Made by a program: the position numbers and the translations under genes
Shown here: in pieces, positions 36,641-47,480 of the stretch
Layout: the number at the start of each line of letters is the position of its first letter
How positions within the stretch are numbered: position 1 is the stretch's first letter
Source of the DNA: Suillus spraguei
Lineage: Eukaryota; Basidiomycota; Agaricomycetes; Boletales; Suillaceae
Assembly: GCA_016800925.1 (NCBI GenBank)
Contig: JABCPU010000133.1
Span: forward strand, 62,001-126,000
Length of the DNA: 64,000 nt
Direction of reading: 5' to 3'
The notes under the pieces: model-generated
Told to the model about the DNA's origin: nothing
The model's database searches: none
Seen by the model: only the letters and a program-made list of their open reading frames with translations

Positions 36641-37111
36641 TAACATTTCCATTTTTACAGGTAGCAGTTTTGTCACCTATGGCAGGTGACACTGGACTAT
36701 ACAATTTGTCAGAGCATGCCAGTAAGTGTTTGATGCAGACTCCATACCGCTTGTGGGCTGAGATAACCATGGTAGGGAAAATATTGCAATGTAGTAACGG
36801 TAAGCTCGCTGCTTTTATTATTTTCCGTCTGTTGATCACAGCTTTAGCTCTGAACTTTACACGCCCTGAAATCAACAAAAAAATTAAAGGTTCAGATATC
36901 TTTGTTTGTGTCTTTCATAGCGCTATAAAATCTGCTAAACCATGAGCTAATGTTCCCTTGTGTTCAGACAACCATGGCTACCAGTCGCAAGGTCCCCTTG
37001 AAGCACACAAAATCGAAGGACACGCAACCAGTGCAACCAGTGCAACCACCTACATGCACTGCAAGTGGTCGACAGCAACACCCGACCAAAAAAGAAAACT
37101 ACCATGGTAAG
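36641..37111. other. Unresolved gene remnants
   Basis: Short plus-strand frames with possible splice signals (LSPMAGDTGLYNLSEHA at about 36670-36720; MATSRKVPLKHTKSKDTQPV from 36974) do not join into a protein I know. The second ends where an LTR C fragment begins. Confidence 0.25.
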
Positions 37112-37158
37112 TGTCAAAAGATAGGGTTTTAAGCCCAGCACCAATATGTTTGTTACAG
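37112..37158 (-). repeat. Terminal fragment of LTR family C
   Basis: GTGTCAAAAGATAGGGTTTT followed by AAGCCCAGCACCAATATGTT and TGTTACA matches the reverse-complement end of family C (57781-57827). The rest of that LTR is absent, and copia sequence begins at once. Confidence 0.65.
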
Positions 37159-37351
37159 CATCTTCAACCTGCTCTACTGCCCTACTGATGATAATGTGGC
37201 TGATGCCTTTACCAAGGCCCTGACCCGACCTTGCCTCCAAAAGCTCAGGACCCATATGGGCCTGGCTTGTGCTCGTGGGGGAGTGTTGGAATCCGAGCGA
37301 TCCAAGAGGGAAGAGGCCGAAGGATCTGAGATAGGTACCAGCGGGAAGTAA
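37159..37351 (+). pseudogene. Copia (Ty1-type) RNase H tail
   Basis: The frame reads YCPTDDNVADAFTKALTRPC then LQKLRTHMGLACARGGV, the usual C-terminal end of a Ty1/copia polyprotein. It is followed by a purine-rich GTGGGGGAG and TGTTGGAATCC, the polypurine tract and LTR start. Everything upstream in pol is missing. Confidence 0.8.
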
Positions 37352-38716
37352 TAAGAAGAATGGTCTGAGCGCAAGGCCAGAATGGCCAATAGCATGTGCC
37401 AGTGTGATGACGTCATTACGCTGTGCAATATGCTGTTTGATTTCGTCGCACTACAAAATATGCCATATTGATTAGTTTTATTTTCATTGCTATTCCACTC
37501 ACCTTATAGTAGGTGCTCAAGCGCAAAAACATCTCAGTTCTTTTCAAGAGACTGAGATGTAAGTACCTAGTCACAGGTTGCCGTTTGCCCAGGCTAATGA
37601 GCGCTTTAGTTACCTTGTTATCTAGGTACTTTAACCGTTGTAACGAACATATTGGCGCTGGGCTTAAAACCCCATCTTTTGACACTCATCTCACGTCTAT
37701 AGGAGTTACCACTTGTCCATGGCCGTCTTGCTCCTTTAGCATTACCGGCGGCATCCCATGCTTACCGCACACTGTACCGACTACCGCACCATTTTCCACA
37801 TACTGATGTCCTCCCATGTCCTTGCTGCGTCCGCATAGCTCCATTTGGTGCGTCATTTGTTTTATATTTGTTATCACTGATTCCATGGCAAGTCTTATTA
37901 CATGTTGCCTCGTGCCACAGCGCCTCGCGCTATGTTTACATATGGCGGTTACTACACTCCAGCGCTACTGATCTCGCCTAGAGTATTCCGGATACATATG
38001 ATTTAGGATATAAGCACCGCGTACCCCGCACAATACAGCACCTGATTTTACACCATTGCATGTACTATAGGTCAGGATTATTGTCTAGCTCTGGATCTAC
38101 CCAGTAGTAGACATAGTCTTTAAAAGTTTCCTTATCGCTCGTTAATTGATCACGCTCATTCTCCATTACCGCTGGCATACCACTGGACTTTTGATTGTTA
38201 TTTTGACTGAACTTCTCATGCACCACTGCTTTACCGCTGAAAGTACCATGGCCTTCTTTACTGTTTCTTTGCACTGCTCGCAACCTTACCGCTACCGCTG
38301 ATATCATTGCTTGACGCAACTGTTTCTGACTATATCTCGACCATAGTAGCACCACTACACATGACACTAGTTCTGGCAGCATCATTGCTGACCACGGCGC
38401 TTCATTCGCACTGAAGTTTGACTTGAACTTGACCATACTAATAGGCATCCACCTTTAGGGTCGAGCGCTCTTGTTTTCACCAGTGAAGCAGACTAGACAG
38501 AGCGCAAGACTCACATACTAACTTAGGAGGTAGTTTATTTACAGCCCAGGTTAGGTTGTATCTTTACACCGTCAATAAGAGTTCTTTTCAAGAGACTGAG
38601 ATTCACCTTGTTATCTAGCGCGCCCGCTCCCTCCCCGTTCGTCTCATAATCCCAGACTGAGATTGTACCTTGTTCCTATAGACCCTTTCTCCCGCCCTCA
38701 TTAGCCTCTTATTACA
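37284..38716 (+). repeat. Copia LTR interrupted by LTR family C
   Basis: Starts TGTTGGAATCC directly after the purine tract and appears to end at CTCTTATTACA (38716). A family C LTR sits inside at 37639-38568. Without it the LTR would be about 500 bases. TTCTTTTCAAGAGACTGAGAT occurs on both sides of the insertion. The right end is uncertain. Confidence 0.5.
37639..38568 (+). repeat. Solo LTR, family C (copy 1)
   Basis: From TGTAACGAACATATTGGCGC to GTTGTATCTTTACA, with CCGT on both sides (4-base target duplication). Other copies: reverse at 56863-57827, forward at 59911-60787. Confidence 0.88.
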
Positions 38717-38720
38717 AGAT

Positions 38721-39886
38721 TCACTGTCCTTACTCCGAGGTCTGATAACAGGGATGCGAACTTTTTATTCCAGTGATACAACTAATGTGAAGATCCAAGT
38801 TGTGACACTGATAAATAAATGACGGTCCAGATGCATATGAATCACTTGACAGCAGTATGATAAGGGCAATAACTTAGAGGCGGCAAAATTCAAATTCTAC
38901 AGCCCTCCACTAAGAGTGGCATTCACAACTGTGGATGCAAATACAATGAATGATGTGTACCTCAGTGCACAGTGATTATATATATATTCCGATCATTTAC
39001 AAGAGAATCCAGTTAGTCCTGAAGGTTATGTGTTGTTCCTAAGAGAGCAATAGATGGGATTTTTTGTCAAAAAAATAAACAATCAACAAAATAATAACCC
39101 AAATGACGGCTTGCGAGTTCAACACTCGGAACATTTTCTTGGTCGATGATAGAGGACGGTCACTAGTAGGTCCCTGCCAGTGAGGGGCAAATAAGCTAGC
39201 CTGGGGCGAGGTTCTGTACAAAACATGTTTAAAACACGAGGATTGATCTCATTCTACACATCCTGACCTCAGCGGTACTATGGCTATTGCGTCTGGGGGT
39301 TAACAGATGAGGGACCTCGCTAGAATATTTTTCAGCTGATGTGACAAAAATTTACAATGTCCAGCGACAGGGGCCAAAGACAATACCGAGGAAAACGTAC
39401 TCCGACTCAGAATATGCAATGTACACGAAGGTGTGCAAGTGGGCCCGGGAATCGCAAGCGTTCAATTAGCATTGGTTCGAAATTTCATATAGAATTCGTT
39501 AAGGTTAAATAAATGAGCACGAATTGCCAACATATGAAATGTAATAAAGGTCGACGAGATGATGAGATGATTAACAGAATGTGTACCACCAATATTATCG
39601 GCATCGGAGAAAGAGGGAAAATAATCATCTAACATACAAAGTTCAGCCACACCCGGATTATGAGCGATCTTAGGTCAGATCGCTGAGGCCTATGCCTAAA
39701 TTGAACTGTTGATCATGATGTTCCGCATGAAATTTTCGCATACAGCCATGCGCCCCCATAGGAACTTTACACGTTGCGTTGAGGGCTTCATCGAAAAACG
39801 TACGTTGACGAACGCATGAAATACCAAAACTTGTTTGGGGCGGCAAAAAAATGAACCAGATCAAAGGGATGAGCCTGTGCTGTCCA
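38721..39886. repeat. 1.1-kb dispersed repeat, copy 2
   Basis: Direct copy of 23039-24173 with small insertions and deletions. It starts right after the copia LTR end, so the unit may have been carried or captured with neighbouring elements. Confidence 0.65.
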
Positions 39887-40467
39887 AGGACCGAGTGATC
39901 GATAGGGTATCAACTCTCATACTAGACATACTTACCAGATGATTTACCCCACAAGTTAGCCCAAGCATGCAGACCGATTCAATCCTAGTCTCACTCCATA
40001 CGATAATGGATGTACGTGACGGCCTCAGGGTGCGTCACTCGCGACCTTTGGAACGAGGTCACAAATTGAGTTCGGCACGAAGCTTGAAATCAGGAGTGCA
40101 GCGGTTAGTCATGTAGAAGTGTTGACCCTCGCACCTCGTCACTTAGTTGCTTATTGTTGTTTTTCAGCACGAGTGGCGACCTATTTTGGTATTCTGTTTT
40201 AGTCTTCCAGTTCTTCTGCATCTCACGCGAACACGCCGACAGAATTCAGGTGATACAGAAACCTGCAGAAGAACGGGTTTGGGGAACCACAGCATAATGG
40301 TTGAACGTTGAGTCTCAAGGCATTAACGCAAAAGAGTAGATATGTTATGCATGAGCGCTCGGGTGTTGACCTTGCGGCATCGGCCGACAGCCTAATACAG
40401 CAATTTCAGGAACAAAATCTGTCTCAAGTTAACGTCGACGTCAGACAAACAGTAGAAGTGTGATTCA
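39887..40467. other. Intergenic; EOS1 upstream region
   Basis: No gene seen. Confidence 0.45.
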
Positions 40468-40476
40468 TATATAAAG
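40468..40476 (+). promoter_or_regulatory. TATA-like box of EOS1
   Basis: TATATAAAG, about 57-65 bases upstream of the ATG at 40533. Confidence 0.4.
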
Positions 40477-40532
40477 ATTTTATTGTGAGTTTCACTTCTT
40501 ATCAGCGCCATTTGAGTTCACCATTTAACGTG

Positions 40533-42058
40533 ATGATGCTAGAATCGACCTCGTCGAGTCTCGCAATAAGCAAGGCTCGCTCAAGACGACGGTCGCATAC
40601 CTTGAAGCTAACACCGGCTTCTGGCACACCTGGCCTAAGCTCAACTTCGTGTTCGCATTCATCTTCATCTTCCTTACCTTCATCTCCAACATCGTGCAGC
40701 AAACCGCCATACTTACATTTGTGCGACTTGCTTGCCTCCGCAGACGCTGGCGCACACACCTCCCAGACAAGTCCTTCTGCAGTGACTACACCACCGTTGT
40801 TACTACGGAAATCCTCACAAGGTTTTATCGTTCCTGTTACATTGATACCTTCCATGCGCAATCACCACCGTCCACGCGAACGCGACTTGCTCTCCGAGAA
40901 TCGTCACCAGGAACTAAGTGCAGATGATGATGAAGACGCGACCAATATTATATATACCGCTAGACGCACTCGAAGCAATCAAGATATACACCGTCACACT
41001 AATACACGAGTAGTGAAGGACTCACGAGCGAGTGGGTTTCATGCGTTCCTGAGCGTGGGCCTTGGCTGGCGGAAGCCCAAGTCAGAGCAGATAACGACTG
41101 CTCCGGGACAATTAGGTGCTGGTGAAACTGAGACAGAGGCTGACGAACCTGTGAGGGTTTATCGGCATATACATAATATCTTTCTTACTTGGACACGTGT
41201 TTACAGCCGCGACATCTTCCAACGACGCGTATCCTACCTGCCTCAGATCCATTGATTCCACCAAGCACTCTGACAACTCTACTTTTTGACGCATCCCGCC
41301 TCTTGTCCATCGTTCCTGCTGCATTAGGCGCGCTAATAAATGCCTGGTGTGTGTGGAAGCCTCCAGGTCTGGACTCAGAACATTTCGCTCCAGGTTCGTG
41401 CTCTCGAATAAATCGGGAACATGATAGTTGGGGTCGCATCTCTCTCCCAGACAGAGCCGATTATCTCCTAGCTGTACTTTGGGTAAAGTTTCATTTTTTT
41501 GAGATGCTTAATCTCCCAGTTGATATTTCTTACTTACAGGCATTGCTGACAGCGCACCAATGCCTCCAGTTAACAACCGGACTCCTTCACCGGTGGCGCG
41601 CCTACTATGCCCCTTTATCTACGCTCATCCGCCTTCTCGCTTTGCAGGCCATTTGTTGGCCTGCAACTCATTTTACGCTCGACATCCTTGGCGGGCTAGG
41701 TTTTAATATTGATATCGCATTCTCTACACTAAGTATCTTGGATAGCACACTGCTGCGTTGGACCACAATACGTCCAGATGTATGCTGGGCTGTCATTGGG
41801 ACGACGACGTGCATTTCTCGCAGTATCCAAATATGGGTGACAAGCAACCTTCTCCCATCGGACACTAGCACCCGCGCGTCGGCAGTTCCTGATCGTCTAC
41901 GGCCCCATGTGAAACTAAAGGGTGAGGATACACGCAAATTGGTTGGACGCCGGTGGGATTGGGGTATCGTTGCAAAGGTATGTATGTTACCTGCAGGGTG
42001 CTTGTACTTTGTCATGGCGTGGATCGGTGCATGGAGGAGGGAGACCTGGAACTGCTAA
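40533..42058 (+). CDS. EOS1: Eos1-type ER membrane protein of N-glycosylation
   Basis: Exons 40533-41150, 41207-41482 and 41540-42058 join in frame through GTGAGG...TACAG and GTAAAG...TACAG introns, giving about 470 residues. The N-terminal 230 residues are Ser/Thr- and Arg-rich and probably cytoplasmic. The conserved membrane domain follows: LLSIVPAALGALINAW, ADYLLAVLW, CLQLTTGLLHRWRAYYAPLS, TLIRLLALQAICWPATH, CWAVIGTTTCISRSIQIWVT and a last segment with LPAGCLYFVMAWIGAWRRE. These blocks are what I expect of the fungal Eos1 family, an ER membrane protein needed for normal N-glycosylation and oxidative-stress tolerance in yeast. The N-terminus upstream of 40533 is open but has only GTG, so the first ATG (or the next, 40536) is taken. 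The gene looks intact, isolated between repeats. Confidence 0.8.
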
Positions 42059-42860
42059 AGCTAAAAGTCACTTCCATCTGTACCTGTTGTGTAGTTTTAT
42101 GCATTGACATCCCCGTATGTCGAATATTCATCCAGCCATAAGTGCTGTGTCAAAACGCTGAGATCAAATCATGAATCTTGTGCAGCCATTCCCTAGATTT
42201 TCTTGAGGGGAAAACATGTTTTTATCGACGGGAACAGGATTGGGCCTAGCATCGGGATAAATAACCTGACCCGGTTGTCCAGCCCATTGAGACCATGTGT
42301 TCCGAACCTGTTTCAGTGCTCCTTGTCAATTCAGGTAACTGAAAGAATATTGATACAAAAACTTTCCTTCCGGCGGTACTGATTGGACAAGGGCTGAGAC
42401 GATCGCTGAGATCAAAAATCTGCATCCGTTATTTCCAACAGCAGATGGTTACACTACGGCCCAGTTCAAAGTTTTGTCCCTGAAAATGTGGGCGCGTCAG
42501 GGTGCACTATACCTCAGGCAGATCATTTCATATGAACTACTCTACATCATGAGAATGTGGTATCTCTTTATGACGAAGTACTTACAGAAGGGTTGTGGGC
42601 TAATCAAAAGCCAGCCAATCGCGAGTGCCCATGTGTAGTATGTTTTAGTAATGAGAAACGGGAGACTACTATGCACGGTTACTGTTTTGGAATTTGGAGA
42701 TAGATATTTTAACTAGCAGCAGCTATAAAATGGATGAGCACAAAACTGAAGAGCAACCAACAAAAGAGAAAACCCTCACTTAGCTTAAAGAACTCGCATT
42801 TTTGACTGTAAGGCTCAGCTCGCCAACATGTAGAACCGACTGCTGACATCGAGGATCTAG
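42059..42860. other. Intergenic
   Basis: No gene. CTATAAAATGG at 42723-42733 could be the TATA box of the small secreted protein gene that follows. Confidence 0.45.
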
Positions 42861-43087
42861 ATGAATCTCTCAGAAATTATTCTCCTCGCACTCGCGGCTG
42901 TTGGTCCCCTTAGTGCACGAGCCATGCCCGACTCCGAGACACTGACAATAACAATACTTGCGTCTGGGGAGTGTGCGGGGGTCTCCCGTGCCCGGGAACG
43001 GATATTGTGACCTCCCAGAGTTGCACCTCAAACGGTGGCACGTCAACTCAGTACTGTTGCAGCACATCAGCTGAGAAAGCATTGTGA
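42861..43087 (+). pseudogene. Small cysteine-rich secreted protein with a frameshift
   Basis: The start at 42861 gives a signal peptide (MNLSEIILLALAAVGPLSAR). The original frame stops soon, but one base over, from about 42942, the frame reads NNNTCVWGVCGGLPCPGTDI then VTSQSCTSNGG and QYCCSTSAEKAL before TGA at 43085-43087. The C-x-C-x-C ... C ... CC spacing is that of fungal small secreted proteins. A single-base deletion near 42940 would explain the break; an unseen short intron is less likely because no donor fits. About 75 residues in total. Confidence 0.6.
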
Positions 43088-43790
43088 CGCAAACGAGGTA
43101 CGAGGTCTAGGTATGTCAGCGATGAAACTCTTTTATCAAAACACGTACTGAGCGCAAAATAGGAATGAAATAGTTCTGCTCACACGCAAAAATTGCGAGG
43201 AACCATCTCCCAAATATTCTCACAGAATGTAGGCTAGCGCCCTTGAGTAACCTTTGTGAAGATTGTTTTAGTTATCGCCAAGAAATCAGACTCGTTTATT
43301 GTACAGACTTACGGATCGAGACCAAGAAAGGACCACCTGCACAATAAAATGATGTTCGCAATAGCTCTTGAAGTATGATTGGATTTCACCCAGTTCAATG
43401 CCCGAGATACGGGGAAAATTCTGTTCCCTCCTTTTATGTTTCCATCGAGTCCTCTGCTTGCCCAATATCGTCCAATGAATATATTGATTTGGGCTCTACC
43501 ACGCGTGTGAGCAAAGAAAAATAAGAAACATGAAACACCAGATGGCTGATAATGTGTCAGATCAGTGAGAACGCCTGGTCACACTTATCACTCATCTGTC
43601 AAAACAGGGTGTCGACATCCTGGAGACCACTTAGTCGACTAATTTGAGGTCGATCGTCTGACTGAACCAACCTATGGTTGACCACTGTCAAACAGTCATG
43701 TCGTCAACAACAATTGTCTGTATTCAAACATGATTTAAGTAGCTTCTATTGGCCTCCGAACACCTTGTGCAACTCGCAACCGTTCGAAAA
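43088..43790. other. Intergenic
   Basis: No gene seen. Confidence 0.45.
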
Positions 43791-43794
43791 ATTT

Positions 43795-44285
43795 CTTGAT
43801 AAGTTAAGATGAATCTCTAAGTAAACCACCCATGAGTAAATGTCAAGGTGTGTTCTGATAGAAAAATACATTGCAGGTTTCGAACCTACACAGTCCAAAA
43901 TAAACAGATTTTGATTCTATCAGGCTAAGATCAGTCATGTGAACTTCTAAAGAAACCATCACGACTGAATATCAAGGTGTCTTCTGATAGGAAAAAACTT
44001 GTTGTCAATAGGTTTTGAACCTAATAGAAACAGATTTTGATTCTGTGGTGGCAACCAACCTGGCTAAGACCGGTTGCGGTGAAATTCTAAAACATCCATC
44101 CATGAGTGAATATCAAGGTGTATTCCAATAGAGAGAGAAAAACTTTGTCGTCGGCAGGTTTGAAACCTGCACAGTCCACAGATTTTGACTCTGTTGTGGT
44201 AACCACCTGGCTAAGACCAGTTACGATGAGCTTCGAAGAAACCATCCGTGAATGAATGCCAAGTATTTCTGATAGAAAAAAAATG
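43795..44285 (-). repeat. Tandem array of tRNA-like (SINE-like) units
   Basis: On the minus strand three units, and the tail of a fourth, each contain in order CTTAGCC(AGGTGG) like an A box, a stem-loop around TCAAAATCTG (ACAGA/TCTGT stem with a 7-base loop, CAA in the anticodon position), and a T-arm (GTAGGTTCGAAACCTGC at 43870-43890; AGGTTCAAAACCT; GCAGGTTTCAAACCTGC), followed by a T-rich stop (GTTTTT). The anticodon stems lie at about 43915, 44031 and 44179. Acceptor stems pair poorly, so these are not normal tRNA genes. A shared 3' part (CACCTTGATATTCACTCATG type) completes each unit. Confidence 0.5.
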
Positions 44286-44583
44286 TAGTTCAGCCAGGCT
44301 ATACTGTGATATTAATACATTATATAGCCTACAGTGGTAACAAAAATGTGATACAATAGTTGCTGAACTGCACAGTGTACTTACAGGCAGTAGCAGCTGA
44401 TGTATCACTGATGTATCACTGGTGAATCCGAAAAAGATGCTTGCATCCAATTCGTTCCTGGTTCTCTGGGTTCTTTCTGGTTCTTTATATTTGTCAGCTG
44501 ATGGCTCCTTAGATTTGTCAGCTGCCAGTGGTTGGTTCCTTCTGTGTGAGCCGACTTTATTTGGTCAATGGGTGACTTCCCGT

Positions 44584-45615
44584 TAGTGCTGCCGTGGTCC
44601 GGTTCGGTCCAGTTCACAGAGGGATGGGCGAAAACCAAGAACCGGACCTAGGTCCGGTTCTACCAGACTCGACGAACCCTGAACTGGACCTTTGCGAACG
44701 GTTCGGAATGGTCAGGTCCGGTTATTTTCAGGTTCGAACGTGAACCAAACCTATTTTTTTTTACAGGGAGCCAAAAAAAAACATCGATATTTTACAGCGC
44801 GCAACAAAACGTAGATAGTACTTGTACTCATAGCTACAAATCCACAGCTGCTTCTGCCTCAACTTTGTGGAAACATGGCCATTCCTGTATCTTTACTTTT
44901 GTCAGCAAGGTTTGTGAAGCGGTTCACAGCCTATTCAAATTATAAATATATATCAGACTGATGAACGCTGATTAAACAAAAAAAGGCTTACTGGACTTAA
45001 GAGTATCATGCGATCAATACACTTATATAGCGAAGCCCAACAAGTCCTAATCCACTGCAATAATTCAAGCTCGGGGACATTCTCTTCTTTGCAGGCCTTC
45101 TTGAAGAAGGCACGAGCTTGAGGCAATTTCCGAATCTAATGATACCAATCAGCGAGAGCGTAGAATAATAATGTAGTACATACCTGCTCAATGAGTGTGA
45201 GGGCTTTACTGAGTGAATCACCAGTGTTGAACACATCATCTTTATTGGACAGTAGGAGGTGCGGGATGTGAGCCTCTGGACAGAATTCAAAGTCAATACA
45301 AATCTTGAGGATCCAGAAGTCAAAGTGACCATGGGGAACCAGACAGAATTCAAAGTTGGTGCAAATCTCGAGGATCCAGAAATCAAAATGACCATAAGTG
45401 TGTGCCTCAACAACATCGCAAGGAAGCTTTGGTTCACGGTTCGGAACAGTTCGGGAAGGTCCAAACCTATGTCTGAACCATCCAAGAGACAGCAGACTGC
45501 GAACCTCATTCTGGTTCGGTCCGTGCAAATTGCAGAACCATGGACCGAACCAAGGATGAACCTGACCATTGGTCAGGTTCAAACTGTGGTTCGGGACCGG
45601 ACCATGGCAGCACTA
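44584..45615. mobile_element. hAT-type element, internally deleted
   Basis: Inverted ends TAGTGCTGCCGTGGTCCGGT and, at the right end, its complement ACCGGACCATGGCAGCACTA, flanked by CTTCCCGT and CTTCCCAT, an 8-base target duplication with one change, as hAT elements make. On the minus strand 45006-45140 reads IRKLPQARAFFKKACKEENV then PELELLQWIRTCWASLYKCI, a hAT transposase fragment. Both ends are full of GGTTCGG/CCGAACC motifs, possible subterminal binding sites. It cannot make a full transposase. Confidence 0.8.
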
Positions 45616-47480
45616 CTTCCCATAGGCAAAAATAATGTAGAATAGAATATAATTTCACATATTAGGAAGGTGTGCCACAATGCCAGGTGACATTTCATCA
45701 CCATTTGAAATTCATCAAGGGTCTACCCCCCAATAAACCTTAAATCTGTAGGGGGGGGGGGGGGGTACCCCCCTACAGATTATTCTAATGGGAATAAACT
45801 CAAACTTGCCTTTTCAGGATCACTCACACCAGCGATATCCACTGACATAATCTTACCTTCTGTTGTCCAGCGCTGTTTGATACTTCACGGTTCCCTCGTA
45901 CACACTGGCAACTACTGCATGCCTGCACAGAGTTGTACAAGTTTGTACAAACTTGTATAGGCTCACAGAACTTGCATACTTACTTTCTTTCTATAGGCAC
46001 TAGTTTGGCTGTTTTATGATGGGCCGAACATCTGAGCCTCACACTAGTGCTCGCCACTTGCTGCCCACCAAGGACAATGGTGCCTCCTACATTTCAATAT
46101 GAATGTATGACGGACAACTGTCCAATCCAAAGGTCCCCCCGGAAATTTTCACTAGTGCTTGCGGACTGCGGTACCTACTTAATTTGCCACATCAACAGAT
46201 GACGGACTGTTACAAGAACACCTTCTTGCGCCCCTACTATCATTTTTCCTCCTATGCGTCGCCGTCTACTCTCGTCCCAACGAGGCCCCCACCCTTGTCC
46301 TCTGCTACCTCGTCTGGCTTGCCGTCGTCACTCCTTACCTCGCCTACACTCGCCTCCTTCATCGCCGCTGAATAAGCCCTCTTCGTGCACCTTCTACCTC
46401 CTTCGCGCCTATATGCACCTCTCCCGCTTTGCGCACTTCAAGCGCCTCCTCTGCGCTGCAACACGCGCACCCTCTTGGTTCACGGGAACCCCTCGCCTGC
46501 TTTCAAGGACCTCTTGGTATCGTCTTATGCTTTATCCTTTTACTGTTTACCTTTCTTGACTCATGCGTTGCCTCATTGGCTCGTACCCTTTATACCTTCA
46601 GCTCCGCACTTATGACTCCTTCATGCACATGCACATTCTCATTGGTTGATATGCCTCTGACTCATTTACGAGCATGCGTCCTCTTATTGGCTATCTGACT
46701 TCATACTTAATTCAGCGATACTTACATATTTGCGCTCCGCTTCAATCTTACGTATAAATACGCGCAGATAGCCTTTGTACTTCTTTAACTTGAATCTACT
46801 TGATCTTCGACCCTGAACTTCCTTTCGATAAGCTTTTCATAAGCTTATTGTCTCTATTCAAATTTCGTAGAAGCTCATCGCTTCTACGTCTTTGATCGTT
46901 GTCAAGAACCTTGTCCCTGTGACGTAGGTCGTGAGACAGCGCATAAGCGCCCACCTCCAACCAACGCAACTAGCACACTCTGTGCTAGGGGACCAATACG
47001 CACGGGCTGCCGCTCTTGATGGAGTGCCTGTCGCAGACACCACTGAAGTCCATTAGCACCTGGCTAGGTCACTAATATGGACAACTATCATCCAGTCCAA
47101 TAGTGCCCTTGAGAAAATTTCACCAATGCTCGTCAAGGGAATATGGCACCTCCCTATTTTGCTATATCAACATATGATGGACAACTCGCATCCAGAAATT
47201 TTTGATGGCCTACAGCTGTCAGACTCCTGGCATATAAAGAGATGCTTTTTGAGGAGTACAAAGTGAGCATTCGTTGATTTGGGTCCTTTCTCTCACTAAC
47301 ACTACACTCCGAAATTGAAGTTCTATACTCATGGTTGACTTACACTACGACAGCGCTGGCAATGCATACACTTGTGACTGAACTGGGACATGGCAACCAC
47401 ACCCTGGTATTGCACAGACCATTGCATGCCATTTATCACACATCTCACAGCCTGCTCCACCTGAGCCACTCACTCCAAGG
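45616..47480. other. Non-coding stretch with hairpin and possible LTR remnant
   Basis: No host gene. 46208-47060 starts TGTTACAAGAACACC and holds LTR-like features (ATTGGCT boxes, GTATAAATACGCGC at about 46754, and a pyrimidine-rich stretch laid out like that of family D), but no matching right end was found. The sequences at about 46105-46165 and 47080-47135 (TGACGGACAACTGTCCA / ATGGACAACTATCATCC) are related and may mark target-flank duplication or a repeat. Confidence 0.35.
45743..45781. repeat. G-run hairpin
   Basis: AATCTGTA, then 15 G, TA, six C, then TACAGATT. The outer eight bases pair perfectly and six of the G pair with the C run, giving a 14-base stem. Confidence 0.7.

Noticed and set aside
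40502..40861. 119-codon minus-strand frame
   Set aside because: Antisense to the Ser-rich EOS1 first exon.
43795..44285. Functional tRNA genes
   Set aside because: T-arm and anticodon-like loop are present but acceptor stems do not pair and copies differ in length; reported as a tRNA-like repeat instead.
45259..45645. 128-codon plus-strand frame
   Set aside because: Runs across the right end of the hAT derivative and opposes its transposase remnant.
46103..46698. Overlapping Ser/Pro/Leu-rich plus-strand frames
   Set aside because: All three frames are equally open in pyrimidine-rich LTR-like DNA; no motif.
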